Source: JAKACA01 sp050010115
Lineage (GTDB): Bacteria > Actinomycetota > Acidimicrobiia > Acidimicrobiales > Bog-793
Direction of reading: 5' to 3'
DNA: 55,816 nt
NCBI GenBank assembly: GCA_050010115.1
Contig: JBEKLQ010000019.1
Span: 1-55,816 of the forward strand
This document shows positions 14,617 to 23,842 of the stretch, piece by piece. Within the stretch, counting starts at the first letter, position 1. Each line of letters opens with the position of its first letter. Under the pieces are notes generated by a model. It did not search any database and was not told the origin of the DNA. It saw nothing but the letters and a program-made list of their open reading frames with translations. The translations under genes were made by a program, and so were the position numbers.

Positions 14617-15411
14617 TCACGCCCCGGCGTGGACGATCTCGGAGAAGCTCACGGCGTCCAGGCTCGCGCCACCCACCAGCAGACCGTCGACGTCATCGCA
14701 GGCGAGCATCGCCGCGGCGTTGTCCGGTGTCACGGAGCCGCCATACTGGATCCGGACGGCCGCAGCCGCCTCGGCGCCCGCCAGCCGCGACAACTCGGCA
14801 CGGATGCACGCTGCCATCTCCTGCGCATCGCCCGTGCTGGCCACACGGCCCGTCCCGATCGCCCAGATCGGCTCGTAGGCAACCACGAACCTACCCACCT
14901 CCTCACCGGCACGCCCGCTCAAGGCGGTTTCCAACTGCACGACGACCGTCGAGGTGGCTTGACCGGCTTCGCGCTCGGGGAGGGTTTCTCCGACGCACAG
15001 GATCGGCGTCATCTGGTGACGGCGGATCGCGTCGACTTTGGCCCGCACGATCTCGTCCGTCTCGCCGCAATACGCCCGGCGCTCGGAGTGGCCGGCGATC
15101 ACGTAGCTCACGCCGAGCTTGGCGAGCATCTCGGCGCTCACCTCGCCCGTGAAGGCCCCGCGGTCTTGCGCGTGGCACGTCTGGGCGCCGAGAGCGACGG
15201 GCACCGCGTCGGACTCCACAGCGGTCTGCACGGAGCGCAACGAGGTGAACGGGGGGTGCAGCGACGCAACCCTGCCGGTCGGAACCGGCCGCGCCCGGAG
15301 GATCGCCGCGAGTTTCTGCACCATCTGGATCGCCTCATAGTGGTTGTGGTGCATCTTCCAGTTGCCGCTGATGAGGACCTCTCGGCTGGCAACGACAAGC
15401 GTGCCCGCCAT
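14617..15411 (-). CDS. tpiA: Triosephosphate isomerase
   Basis: A 264-residue TIM barrel that interconverts dihydroxyacetone phosphate and glyceraldehyde-3-phosphate. Visible are the substrate Asn-Lys in G-N-W-K-M, the catalytic His in I-A-G-H-S-E-R-R, and the catalytic Glu in V-A-Y-E-P-I-W-A-I-G-T-G, followed by loop 6. The phosphate-binding Y-G-G-S-V and L-L-V-G-G-A-S-L follow. The ATG at 15411 overlaps the pgk stop by one base (TGATG); a GTG one codon earlier is equally possible. It is part of the gap-pgk-tpiA run. Confidence 0.96.
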   Translation of the reverse strand: MAGTLVVASREVLISGNWKMHHNHYEAIQMVQKLAAILRARPVPTGRVASLHPPFTSLRSVQTAVESDAVPVALGAQTCHAQDRGAFTGEVSAEMLAKLGVSYVIAGHSERRAYCGETDEIVRAKVDAIRRHQMTPILCVGETLPEREAGQATSTVVVQLETALSGRAGEEVGRFVVAYEPIWAIGTGRVASTGDAQEMAACIRAELSRLAGAEAAAAVRIQYGGSVTPDNAAAMLACDDVDGLLVGGASLDAVSFSEIVHAGA

Positions 15412-16616
15412 CACAACCCGTTGTCGAGCTGGGTGGCGAACGGTGATTCCCGGAGCGCCTTCAAGCCCGGCAGGTCGCCGTGCTCGAGCAGCGCCAGGGA
15501 GGCGCCGCCACCAGTCGAGATGTGGTCGATCCTGTCGGCGAGACCGTAGTGGTTAATGGCAGCGACGCTGTCACCTCCGCCGATGAACGTCCGGCCGGCG
15601 CTCTCCGCGACTGCGGCGGCCACCGTCCTTGTCCCTTGGGCGAATCGACGGTCCTCGAATACGCCCATCGGCCCATTCCACAGCACCGTGGCGGCATCCG
15701 CTATGGCCTCGCGGAACAGCTCCGCAGTGGCAGGCCCGATGTCGTACCCCTTCCAGCCCGGCGGGAGCGACTGCCCGAAGATCTGGACCTCTCGAGGATC
15801 GGCGACGGCCATCCCCATTTCGGTCGTGTCTTCGGTCCAGTTGTCTGTCTGGAGCTCGACACCGGGCGCGGCGGCGACGAAATCCACTGGAAGGACGATC
15901 TTCTCGCTGCCGAGGATGAGGGCTTTGCACGCGTCGAGTTTGGTCAGGTCGACGAGCGAGGCTCCGGAACCCTTGCCGAGCACGTGCGTGAACGTGAAGG
16001 CCATCGCTCCGCCGATGAGCAGCCGATCGGCCCGTCCTGCCAGCGACTCCAAAAGCCCGAGCTTGTCCGCCACCTTCGCACCTCCGATGACGACGACGAA
16101 GGGACGCGCCGGATCGTCGAGCAAGCTGCCGAGCTGCTCCACCTCTCGCTGGACGAGACGCCCCGCAGCGCACGGAAGCAGGCGCGGTGGCCCGACGACC
16201 GAGGCGTCGTTGCGGTGGCAGACGCCGAAGGCGTCGTTCACGTAGCAGTCCTGACCCTCGACGAGCGACGCCACGAAGGCAGGGTCGTTCGCCTTCTCGC
16301 CCGGGTGGAACCGCAGGTTCTCCATCAGGGCGACCCCCGGGATCATCTGCGTGAGCAGCTCCCTCACCGGGGCCACGTCGTAACGCGGATCGGGCTCGCC
16401 GGCCGGGCGCCCGAGATGTGTGCAGGCAGTCACACGAGCACCCCGGTTGAGCAGGTACGTCAGCGTGGGGAGGGCGGCTCGGATCCTGAAGTCGTCAGTG
16501 ACGGTGCGCTTGCCCGATTCATCGGTGGCCAGCGGCACGTTCAAGTCGAGGCGGACGAGCACCCGCTTGCGACGGAGCTCCCCGAGATCCTCGAGGATCG
16601 GAAGACGCGTGCTCAC
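15411..16616 (-). CDS. pgk: Phosphoglycerate kinase
   Basis: A 401-residue enzyme making ATP from 1,3-bisphosphoglycerate. Motifs in order: V-R-L-D-L-N-V-P-L (substrate Arg/Asp), H-L-G-R-P near residue 62, G-G-A-K-V-A-D-K near residue 185, W-N-G-P-M-G-V-F-E, G-G-G-D-S and S-T-G-G-G-A (nucleotide site). The GTG at 16616 overlaps the gap stop (GTGA) and matches the usual N-terminus (S-T-R-L-P-I-L-E-D-L), so I prefer it to the longer open frame. Confidence 0.96.
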   Translation of the reverse strand: MSTRLPILEDLGELRRKRVLVRLDLNVPLATDESGKRTVTDDFRIRAALPTLTYLLNRGARVTACTHLGRPAGEPDPRYDVAPVRELLTQMIPGVALMENLRFHPGEKANDPAFVASLVEGQDCYVNDAFGVCHRNDASVVGPPRLLPCAAGRLVQREVEQLGSLLDDPARPFVVVIGGAKVADKLGLLESLAGRADRLLIGGAMAFTFTHVLGKGSGASLVDLTKLDACKALILGSEKIVLPVDFVAAAPGVELQTDNWTEDTTEMGMAVADPREVQIFGQSLPPGWKGYDIGPATAELFREAIADAATVLWNGPMGVFEDRRFAQGTRTVAAAVAESAGRTFIGGGDSVAAINHYGLADRIDHISTGGGASLALLEHGDLPGLKALRESPFATQLDNGL

Positions 16617-17665
16617 GCCGAAGCGGGAGCCGCTGCGGTGCCGACGATTCGGGCGAGGTCGATCAAGCGGTACGAGTAGCCCCACTCGTTGTCATACCAA
16701 CCCAGCACCTTGACGAGCGTCGTCGAATCGTCCAGCGGGATCGTCATCGTGAGCGTCGAGTCGAACGTGCACGATGCCGACCGCCCGACGATGTCGCTGG
16801 ACACGATCTGGTCCTCGCTGTACTCGAGCACGTGCGAGAGCGGGCCAGACGTGGCGGCCTCGCGGAAGGCGCTGTTCACGTCGCCGGCTGTCACGCTCGC
16901 CCCGACCACGGCCGTCAGGTCCGTGATGGATCCGTCGACGACCGGTACCCTCAGCGAGTGCCCGTCGAGACGCCCCCGCATCGAAGCCAGCACCAGGCTC
17001 GTCGCGCGGGCGGCGCCGGTGCTCGCAGGCACGATGTTGACAGCCGCTGCCCGCGAGCGCCGCAGGTTGTCACGGCCGAGGTCGAGCAGCTCCTGGTCGT
17101 TCGTGTAGGCGTGCACCGTCGTCATCAGTCCCTGGCGCAACCCGAACGCGTCGTCGACCACCTTCACCATCGGCACGAGGCAGTTCGTGGTGCAGGAAGC
17201 GTTCGACACGATCACGTGCCGGTCGGGATCGAACTCCTGGTCGTTCACACCGACGACGAACGTGGCGTCGACATCCTTGCCCGGGGCGGAGATGATCACG
17301 CGCGATGCACCCGCCTCGACGTGGGACATCGCCGCCGCGCGGCTGGTGAACCGACCGGTCGACTCGATCACCACATCGACACCGAGCTCCCTCCAGCCCA
17401 GCGACTTCGGCTCCGGCTCGCGCAGTACTGCCACCTCACGACCTCCGACGCGCAACCCACGCTCGGTCTCCTCCACGGGCTCCTTCAAGCTCCCGTGAGT
17501 CGAGTCGTAGCGCAATAGATGGATTGATGCCTCGCGGGGGACCATGTCGTTCACCGCCACGAGCTCCACGTCGCTGCCGGAGCCCTCGGCGTCGAGCTCG
17601 AGGAGCGCACGCAGGAAGTTTCTCCCGATCCGCCCGAAACCGTTGATTCCGACCCTCACGCTCAC
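16613..17665 (-). CDS. gap: Glyceraldehyde-3-phosphate dehydrogenase
   Basis: A 350-residue enzyme. The N-terminus has the Rossmann motif I-N-G-F-G-R-I-G-R-N. V-N-D near residue 39 is consistent with NAD use. The catalytic Cys is in S-N-A-S-C-T-T-N-C near residue 160, with H-A-Y-T-N-D-Q about 30 residues later and W-Y-D-N-E-W-G-Y at the C-terminus. It converts glyceraldehyde-3-phosphate to 1,3-bisphosphoglycerate and leads the gap-pgk-tpiA run. It lies 189 bp after yvcK with no whiA between. Confidence 0.96.
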   Translation of the reverse strand: MSVRVGINGFGRIGRNFLRALLELDAEGSGSDVELVAVNDMVPREASIHLLRYDSTHGSLKEPVEETERGLRVGGREVAVLREPEPKSLGWRELGVDVVIESTGRFTSRAAAMSHVEAGASRVIISAPGKDVDATFVVGVNDQEFDPDRHVIVSNASCTTNCLVPMVKVVDDAFGLRQGLMTTVHAYTNDQELLDLGRDNLRRSRAAAVNIVPASTGAARATSLVLASMRGRLDGHSLRVPVVDGSITDLTAVVGASVTAGDVNSAFREAATSGPLSHVLEYSEDQIVSSDIVGRSASCTFDSTLTMTIPLDDSTTLVKVLGWYDNEWGYSYRLIDLARIVGTAAAPASA

Positions 17666-17854
17666 TTCGTCATCCCTTCACGCCTCTCAGTTCCGCGTCT
17701 GCCGGCGCCCACAGCGCGCCTCGAGCCGCTGTTCCCGGGCCGTCATGCTCCCAGAGGCAACCGGCGGTCGCAACCTACGAGCTGATCGGTCGGGCACTCC
17801 GACCCTACCGGCGACGGTGGCAGAGTGAGCCGCCGAGCTGGCTCACCGCCGCTC

Positions 17855-18811
17855 TCAGGAACCAAGCAGGGCTGCGGAACCAAGCAGGGCTGCGAGCTGG
17901 TCGCCCAGCAGTACGGGATCGTGACCGCGGAACAGATCGGCGCTGACATGCGCACGGACCAGCCGGGTCCCGCCGGGGAGATCCCCGATCGTCAGCGCCT
18001 CGGAGTCGGCCAGCACCACGTCGACGGCGATGTCGTGCCGCGCGAGCGCTGCGACGTGTGCCGCCACGTCGTACCCGGCTGTCTCCGGCAGCTGCTCGCG
18101 GAGATTGGCCACGTACACACGCTGCGCCGGCGTTGTGGCGATGGCGTCGCGCAGCGCAGGGACACAGCACGCCGCCAGCACGCTCGTGTAGAGCGAGCCC
18201 GGTCCGATGACGACCTGATCGGCCGCTAGCAGCGCTTCGACGGCACCGGCCACCGGCTCGGGGTCCGGAGGTATCAACGAGAGATGCGTCACGCCGTGGG
18301 CGGCCATGATCCGGACCTGGCCCTCGACTTCACCTGCATCGCCGACTGCCTTTAAGTCCACAGGTCCGACCGTTGCGGGCAGCACCTGGCCCAGGACTCC
18401 GAGCAGTCTGCCGGTCTCCGCCACGCCGGCGGCGAAGTCGCCGGTCGAGGCGGCAAGCGCGGCGATCAGGAGGTTGCCGAAGGCGTGCCCAGCCAGCGCT
18501 CCGGTGTCGAAACGATGCTCCAACGCGTCGCCGAGTGGCGAACGTGCCGGTCCCGGGAGCAGGGCGCCGAGGCATTTCCGGAGGTCGCCCGGCGCCGGGA
18601 TCCCGAGCTCCTCCCTGAGGCGGCCGCTCGAACCCCCGTCGTCGGCGACCGAGACGATGGCCGTGATGGCTCCGGCGTAACGCCGTACCGCACGCAGGCT
18701 CTGCGACAGGCCGTGCCCGCCGCCGATGGCGACGACGCTCGGGCCTCCGGGGCGCAATGCCAGATCCACGCCGCCGGAAGCCACCCCTCCGCCGGTGAGC
18801 CCGTTGCTCAA
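17855..18811 (-). CDS. yvcK: YvcK/GlmR-type gluconeogenesis factor (CofD-like)
   Basis: A 318-residue CofD-fold protein with V-A-I-G-G-G-H-G-L-S at about residue 27, V-S-V-A-D-D-G-G-S-S-G-R-L-R near residue 54, P-G-D-L-R-K-C-L and V-I-G-P-G-S-L-Y-T-S. These motifs bind UDP-sugars in YvcK. The family links central carbon flux to peptidoglycan precursor synthesis. The start overlaps the rapZ stop by 4 bp. The extreme C-terminus includes a perfect 18-bp tandem duplication (17860-17895), giving L-L-G-S-A-A-L-L-G-S; this probably extends the protein harmlessly. Confidence 0.92.
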   Translation of the reverse strand: MSNGLTGGGVASGGVDLALRPGGPSVVAIGGGHGLSQSLRAVRRYAGAITAIVSVADDGGSSGRLREELGIPAPGDLRKCLGALLPGPARSPLGDALEHRFDTGALAGHAFGNLLIAALAASTGDFAAGVAETGRLLGVLGQVLPATVGPVDLKAVGDAGEVEGQVRIMAAHGVTHLSLIPPDPEPVAGAVEALLAADQVVIGPGSLYTSVLAACCVPALRDAIATTPAQRVYVANLREQLPETAGYDVAAHVAALARHDIAVDVVLADSEALTIGDLPGGTRLVRAHVSADLFRGHDPVLLGDQLAALLGSAALLGS

Positions 18812-19665
18812 CGCTCGATGTCCCGGTGATGCACGGTGGGGCTGAACCCGAGCTCGCGCATGATCGCGGCGATCTCCTCGGCGAGCACGACGGACCGGTG
18901 ATGTCCCCCGGTGCAGCCGACCGCGATCGACAGATACGACTTTCCCTCACGCACGTACGCAGGGAGCACGAGTTCGAGCAGGTCCTCCAGGCGCTGGAGC
19001 AACGCCTTCGTGTCCTCGTTCGACATCACGTAGTCGCGTACCGCCTCGTCGAGACCCGTGAGGTTGCGGAGCGCCGGCACCCAGTGGGGGTTCGGCAAGA
19101 AACGGCAGTCGAACACGAGATCGGCATCCAGCGGCAGCCCGTGCTTGAACCCGAACGACACCACGCTCGTATCCATGCCCCCAACTGACTCGGGCCGGTC
19201 GACCGCGTCGATCAGCCGTTCCCGCAGCTCGTGCACATTGAGATCGCCAGTATCGATGATGATGTCGGCTTCCTCACGTAGCACCTTCAGCAGCTCACGC
19301 TCTTGTCGGATGGCATCGAGCACGCCCACGTCGGAGTCGACCGGGTGCCGTCGCCGGCTGCCTTCGTACCGGCGGACAAGGATCTCATCGGGGGCTTCGA
19401 GGAACAGGACCCGTACCCTTGCACCCGAGGACCGGAGCGAGTCGATCGCCGGTCTGAGCTCGGAGAGACCTTCGTAGCCTCCCCGGCCCGACACCAGGCA
19501 CAGCCGCTCGTACTCGCTTCCGGGCTGGTTGGCGAGCTCGGCGATGCGCCCGAGCAGTGCCGGCGGCAAGTTGTCGATGACGAACCAGCCTCGATCGTCG
19601 AACGTCGCGGCCGCCGTCGAACGACCGGCGCCGGACATCCCGACCAGGAACAGGTATTCCGCCAT
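18808..19665 (-). CDS. rapZ: RapZ/YvcJ nucleotide-binding regulator
   Basis: A 285-residue protein with a P-loop variant G-M-S-G-A-G-R-S-T at residues 9-17 (Arg in place of the usual Lys, as in other actinobacterial members as far as I recall). Further motifs are D-N-L-P-P, I-I-D-T-G-D-L, S-F-G-F-K-H-G-L-P, L-P-N-P-H-W, and the C-terminal G-C-T-G-G-H-H-R-S-V...H-R-D-I. In E. coli RapZ controls GlmS through a small RNA; in Gram-positives the role is less clear. I start at 19665 (M-A-E-Y-L-F-L-V-G), skipping 11 residues of open frame. It is coupled to yvcK. Confidence 0.93.
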   Translation of the reverse strand: MAEYLFLVGMSGAGRSTAAATFDDRGWFVIDNLPPALLGRIAELANQPGSEYERLCLVSGRGGYEGLSELRPAIDSLRSSGARVRVLFLEAPDEILVRRYEGSRRRHPVDSDVGVLDAIRQERELLKVLREEADIIIDTGDLNVHELRERLIDAVDRPESVGGMDTSVVSFGFKHGLPLDADLVFDCRFLPNPHWVPALRNLTGLDEAVRDYVMSNEDTKALLQRLEDLLELVLPAYVREGKSYLSIAVGCTGGHHRSVVLAEEIAAIMRELGFSPTVHHRDIER

Positions 19666-19713
19666 GGCGATGCCATTGTGCCATCGCTCACCCGCCATCG
19701 GAGCGCCTAGGGC

Positions 19714-20538
19714 TCAGCGTCGCTCGAAGATCATCACGCAGAGGCGGGGCATGGCCCGCTCGAACTCCATGTCGACCGAGCCGGAGAGGAACTCGAAGGG
19801 CGGTTCGGGCTCTTCCATCCGTGTCAGGAACAGCCCGGCCTCGGCAAGTGGGTTGATGTAGCGCGACAAGGGGCGATGCGCGAAAGCAATGTTGATCCCC
19901 TTGTCCACCTGCTCGACGTTCACGCTCTCGGGCAGGTACGGGCCGATCCTCCAGTACCGCTCGTCCAGGATCGTGTCGTCGACGAGCCCGCTACCCGGGC
20001 CCTGCACGATCGGGTGGTTGATCAGCAACAGGAACCTCCCACCGTCGCCCAACACCCTCGCCGCCTCGGCGAGCAGGGCGTCGGGATCGGCGGCGTGCTC
20101 GATCACGAGGCAGCACACGACAGCGTCGAACGACCCATCGGCGAACGGGAGCGCCTCCCCGCGGCCCTGGATCCACTGCGCGCCGCCGCCCTCGGCTCGC
20201 GCGTTCGCGAGCTGGCCGGCAGACGAGTCGAGACCGATCACCACGCGGTCGCCCCCCTGGAGCATCAGGCGTCGCGCCAGTTGGCCCTCACCTGCACCGA
20301 GGTCCAGGATCCGACGGCGTCCGGAGAGATGGCCGACTGCCACCGGCAGGATCTGGTACTCGTACTCCAGATCCGCACCGTGCGTGAACGTGGCACTCCA
20401 CCACGGAGCGAGCTCGTCCCAGCTCGGCGTCACGCTTCCCCCCGAGTCGTCGCCGGGCGCCTGCACGGCTCCACCCGCGCCCTGCTCCGTGGCAGCGTCC
20501 GCTCCGGCCGGACGGGACGGGTCAGACTGCTGCGCCAC
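19714..20538 (-). CDS. Class I SAM-dependent methyltransferase
   Basis: About 274 residues with a Rossmann methyltransferase core. Motif I is I-L-D-L-G-A-G-E-G-Q-L-A-R, the acidic end of strand 2 is V-I-G-L-D-S-S, and then come G-R-G-E-A-L-P-F-A-D-G-S-F-D-A-V-V and the family's V-L-G-D-G-G-R-F-L. The substrate is unknown; the closest feel is UbiE/Methyltransf_11. It sits between uvrC and rapZ, overlapping the uvrC 3' end if the GTG at 20538 is used. A GTG at 20433 directly before T-P-S-W-D-E-L is the main alternative; the intervening 35 residues are low complexity. Confidence 0.8.
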   Translation of the reverse strand: MAQQSDPSRPAGADAATEQGAGGAVQAPGDDSGGSVTPSWDELAPWWSATFTHGADLEYEYQILPVAVGHLSGRRRILDLGAGEGQLARRLMLQGGDRVVIGLDSSAGQLANARAEGGGAQWIQGRGEALPFADGSFDAVVCCLVIEHAADPDALLAEAARVLGDGGRFLLLINHPIVQGPGSGLVDDTILDERYWRIGPYLPESVNVEQVDKGINIAFAHRPLSRYINPLAEAGLFLTRMEEPEPPFEFLSGSVDMEFERAMPRLCVMIFERR

Positions 20539-22507
20539 GGCGCCGGGATGACGAGTGCAGATGGTCGTACACCGTGTCGGCAACAGCATCAGGCAGCCAC
20601 GCCAAGGCCCGCAGCTGGTCGAGCGAGGCCGCTTGCACAGCTCGCACGCCTCCGAGCTCGTCGGTCAGCCGCTTGCGTCGCGCTGGCCCGAGACCGGGGA
20701 TCCCGTCGAGGGCGCTCTTCGTCATGCGTTGCTTTCGGAGGTCCCGGTGGAACGAGATGGCGAAGCGGTGAGCCTCGTCCCGGGCTTGCTGCAGCAGGTA
20801 GATCGCCTCGCTGTCCCGGGGGATCACTAGCGGCTCGGGGCGCCCGGGGACGAACACCTCCTCCAGCTGTTTGGCCAACGAGGCGACGGCGATCTTGCCG
20901 GTGAGACCGAGCTCCTCGAGCACCTTCACACCTACGCCCAGCTGGCCTTTCCCGCCGTCGAGGAGAAGGAGTTGCGGCGGGTAGGCAAAGCGCGAGGCCC
21001 GCCGTCTCCGCCGTCCGATCGACTCGAGGTCGTCGGCTTCACGGGCTTCGGTGGCGGCTTCGCCGCCTCGGTCCTGAGCCGCCAGCTCCGCCGGTTCGCC
21101 GCCGGCCGGGTCGCCGGCCGCCGAGCCGGGCTCGAGCAGATGCCGGAGCCGGCGTGTCAGCACCTCGTGCATGGCCCCGTAGTCGTCGTTGCCCTGAACC
21201 GCGCTCACCTTGAACCGCCGGTAGTCGGAGCGCTTGGGCAGCCCGTCCTCGAGCACGACCATCGAACCGACGTAGTCGGTGCCCTGGAGGTGGCTCATGT
21301 CGTAACACTCGATCCGCAACGGCGCTTCGGTCATCTGGAGCGCTGCTTGCAACTGCTCGAGGGCGACCGCCCGGCTCGTCAAATCCGAGGAACGGCGCAG
21401 CCGGTGGCGGTGCAGCTGCTCGGCGGCATTCTGGCGAGCAGTGTCGAGGAGCTCGCGCTTGCGACCCCGGATCGGGACTCGCAGCTGAACCTTGCCGCCG
21501 CGGAGGCTCCCGAGCCATTCGGCATAGGTGGCTGCGTCCTCGGGCATCTCCGGTACGAGTATCTCCCGGGGCACACCCAGCGGGGTGCCGCCATAGTGCT
21601 GCTCCAGCACCCGGCTCAGCAGTTGGGGAGCCGTCAGCGGCTCGACCTTCTCCAGCACGAAGCCGTGGCGGCCGACGACCCTGCCGTTTCGCACATGCAG
21701 CACCTGCACGGCGCTCACGAGCTCGTCGTCGGCCAGGGCGACAGCGTCGAGATCCTCCGGTGTGTCGGTCACCATCTGCTGGCGCTCGACGGCGAGGCGC
21801 ACGGAGTTGAGGCGGTCACGCAACCGTGCTGCCCGCTCGAACTCCAGCTCCGAGGCCGCCGCACGCATCTCGCCCTCGAGACGATTCACGATGGGCTTGG
21901 TGTCGCCCTCCAAGAAACCCATCAACTCCCCCACCAACCGCTCGTACTCCTCGTGGTCCACGGCGCCGATGCAGGGGGCGGCGCATCGCTCGATGTGGAA
22001 CAACAGGCAGGGTCGGCCCAGCAGCTCGTGACGGCGCATCTTGGCGTCCGAGCACGTCCGGATCGGGAACGACCGGAGCAGCAGGTCCAGGGTCTCGCGG
22101 ATCGCGTAGGCATGGGCGTAAGGTCCGAAGTACCGCGTGTCCTTCCGCCTGGCTCCCCGCATCACGACTGCCTTAGGCCACTCGTCTCCCACCGTGACGG
22201 CAAGGTAGGGGTAGCTCTTGTCGTCGACGAGACGCACGTTGAATCGGGGCCGGTGCGTCTTGATGAGGTTGTACTCGAGCATGATCGCCTCGACGTCGCT
22301 CGCCACGACGATCCACTCGACCGAGGCAGCCCGCTCGACCATCTGGGCAGTTCGCGGGTGCAAATGCCTCGGATCCTGGAAGTAGCTCGACACGCGGCTG
22401 CGCAGCGAGCGCGCCTTGCCCACGTAGATCACGCGACCGTCCGAATCCTTGAACTGGTAGGACCCGGGCGCGTCGGGGATGGATGGCGGCCGTTCGAGCA
22501 CTACCAT
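20522..22507 (-). CDS. uvrC: UvrC, excinuclease ABC subunit C
   Basis: A 661-residue protein that makes both incisions in nucleotide excision repair. The GIY-YIG domain is at the N-terminus (P-G-S-Y-Q-F...V-I-Y-V-G-K-A-R-S-L-R-S-R-V). The Cys cluster C-L-L-F-H-I-E-R-C-A-A-P-C is near residue 170. The UVR motif (E-L-E-F-E-R-A-A-R-L-R-D-R-L) is near 225. The UvrC/RNase H-like domain has C-Y-D-M-S-H and L-D-G-G-K-G-Q-L. C-terminal helix-hairpin-helix repeats (I-P-G-L-G-P-A-R-R) close it. A 35-residue polar insertion (about residues 465-500) interrupts the nuclease domain. The start at 22507 matches the family. Confidence 0.96.
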   Translation of the reverse strand: MVVLERPPSIPDAPGSYQFKDSDGRVIYVGKARSLRSRVSSYFQDPRHLHPRTAQMVERAASVEWIVVASDVEAIMLEYNLIKTHRPRFNVRLVDDKSYPYLAVTVGDEWPKAVVMRGARRKDTRYFGPYAHAYAIRETLDLLLRSFPIRTCSDAKMRRHELLGRPCLLFHIERCAAPCIGAVDHEEYERLVGELMGFLEGDTKPIVNRLEGEMRAAASELEFERAARLRDRLNSVRLAVERQQMVTDTPEDLDAVALADDELVSAVQVLHVRNGRVVGRHGFVLEKVEPLTAPQLLSRVLEQHYGGTPLGVPREILVPEMPEDAATYAEWLGSLRGGKVQLRVPIRGRKRELLDTARQNAAEQLHRHRLRRSSDLTSRAVALEQLQAALQMTEAPLRIECYDMSHLQGTDYVGSMVVLEDGLPKRSDYRRFKVSAVQGNDDYGAMHEVLTRRLRHLLEPGSAAGDPAGGEPAELAAQDRGGEAATEAREADDLESIGRRRRRASRFAYPPQLLLLDGGKGQLGVGVKVLEELGLTGKIAVASLAKQLEEVFVPGRPEPLVIPRDSEAIYLLQQARDEAHRFAISFHRDLRKQRMTKSALDGIPGLGPARRKRLTDELGGVRAVQAASLDQLRALAWLPDAVADTVYDHLHSSSRRRGAAV

Positions 22508-22628
22508 TGAAACTACGCCGGCCTGGTACCCCGGCGGACATATCACGCCTCAAGGCCGACACACCCGCGGATGGGCGACCAGGCTGTCCCCGCCGGCCGT
22601 GAACGAGGCGTCTCATAGGGGGTTCTTC

Positions 22629-23774
22629 ATGATCCGCCTCCAAAGTCCACTCCCCGACGACTACAGCCTCGCGTCCGACGACGAGCTCTCCCGCCGCGTC
22701 CTCGCGGCAAAGCAGTTGCTCGGTGACCGGCTCGTGATCCTCGGGCACCACTACCAGCGGGAAGAGGTGATCCAGTTCGCCGACGCCCGCGGCGACTCGT
22801 TCGGGCTCTCCCGGTTCGCCGCCGACCAGCGCGACGCTGAGTTCGTCGTCTTCTGCGGGGTGCACTTCATGGCGGAGTCGGCGGACATCCTCACCGCACC
22901 GCACCAGCAGGTGATCCTCCCCGACCTGAACGCCGGCTGCTCGATGGCCGACATGGCCGATGTCGACGGGGTCGAGCAGATCTGGGACGAGCTCAGCCGG
23001 GTGACCGACATCGAGCAGGTCGTGCCGGTGACCTACATCAACTCGGCCGCGGCGCTGAAGGCGTTCGTCGGGCGCAACCGAGGCGCAGTCTGCACGTCGT
23101 CGAACGCTCGATCGATCCTGCGCTGGGCGCTCGGCCTCCAGGGCGGGGCTGCCGCCGGCTCGGAGTCCCGCCCCGATGGGGGTGCGGGCGACAAGGTGCT
23201 CTTCTTCCCCGACCAGCACCTCGGCCGCAATACGGGTTTCGAGCTTGGGTACGGCGCAGCCGACATGCGCGTCGTGAATCCGCGCTTCGCGCTGGGCGGC
23301 CTCGAGGACCACGACGTCAAGGACGCCACGCTGCTGCTGTGGAAGGGGCACTGCTCGGTGCATCAGCGTTTTTCGACCGTGCACGTCGAGGCGTTTCGGG
23401 CGGCGCATCCCGACGGGATCGTGATCGTCCACCCTGAGTGCTCGCACGAGGTCGTCGAGTTGGCCGACGAAGTCGGCTCGACCGACTACATCATCAAGGC
23501 CGTCGCCGCCGCCCCGGCCGGAGCCACCATCGCAGTCGCGACGGAGATCCACCTCGTCGACCGTCTCGCTCGCGAGCACAAGGCCGACCGCACCGTCGTC
23601 TCGCTGGACCCGCTCATCTGCCCGTGCTCCACGATGTTCCGCATCGATCTCCCCCATCTCGCTTGGGTACTCGACGGATTACTGGTGGGCGAGGTGCGCA
23701 ACCGGATCACCGTGGACGAGCGCACCGCGGCCGAGGCGCGCGTCGCTCTCGAGCGCATGCTCGCCATTGCCTGA
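22629..23774 (+). CDS. nadA: Quinolinate synthase NadA
   Basis: A 381-residue [4Fe-4S] enzyme that condenses iminoaspartate with dihydroxyacetone phosphate to quinolinate in NAD synthesis. Visible are I-L-G-H-H-Y-Q, F-C-G-V-H-F-M-A-E-S-A, the three cluster cysteines (N-A-G-C-S-M-A, H-P-E-C-S-H-E and C-P-C-S-T-M near the end), and Y-I-N-S-A-A near residue 138. The start at 22629 leads into M-I-R-L-Q-S-P-L-P-D; the upstream open frame is non-conserved. Divergent from uvrC by about 120 bp. No nadB or nadC is nearby. Confidence 0.95.
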   Translation: MIRLQSPLPDDYSLASDDELSRRVLAAKQLLGDRLVILGHHYQREEVIQFADARGDSFGLSRFAADQRDAEFVVFCGVHFMAESADILTAPHQQVILPDLNAGCSMADMADVDGVEQIWDELSRVTDIEQVVPVTYINSAAALKAFVGRNRGAVCTSSNARSILRWALGLQGGAAAGSESRPDGGAGDKVLFFPDQHLGRNTGFELGYGAADMRVVNPRFALGGLEDHDVKDATLLLWKGHCSVHQRFSTVHVEAFRAAHPDGIVIVHPECSHEVVELADEVGSTDYIIKAVAAAPAGATIAVATEIHLVDRLAREHKADRTVVSLDPLICPCSTMFRIDLPHLAWVLDGLLVGEVRNRITVDERTAAEARVALERMLAIA

Positions 23775-23842
23775 CGGGTCGGCGGACCGGTCCTTTGACG
23801 AAGACGTGCGGTCGAGACCCAGGAATGCGATCCTGTTAACCG

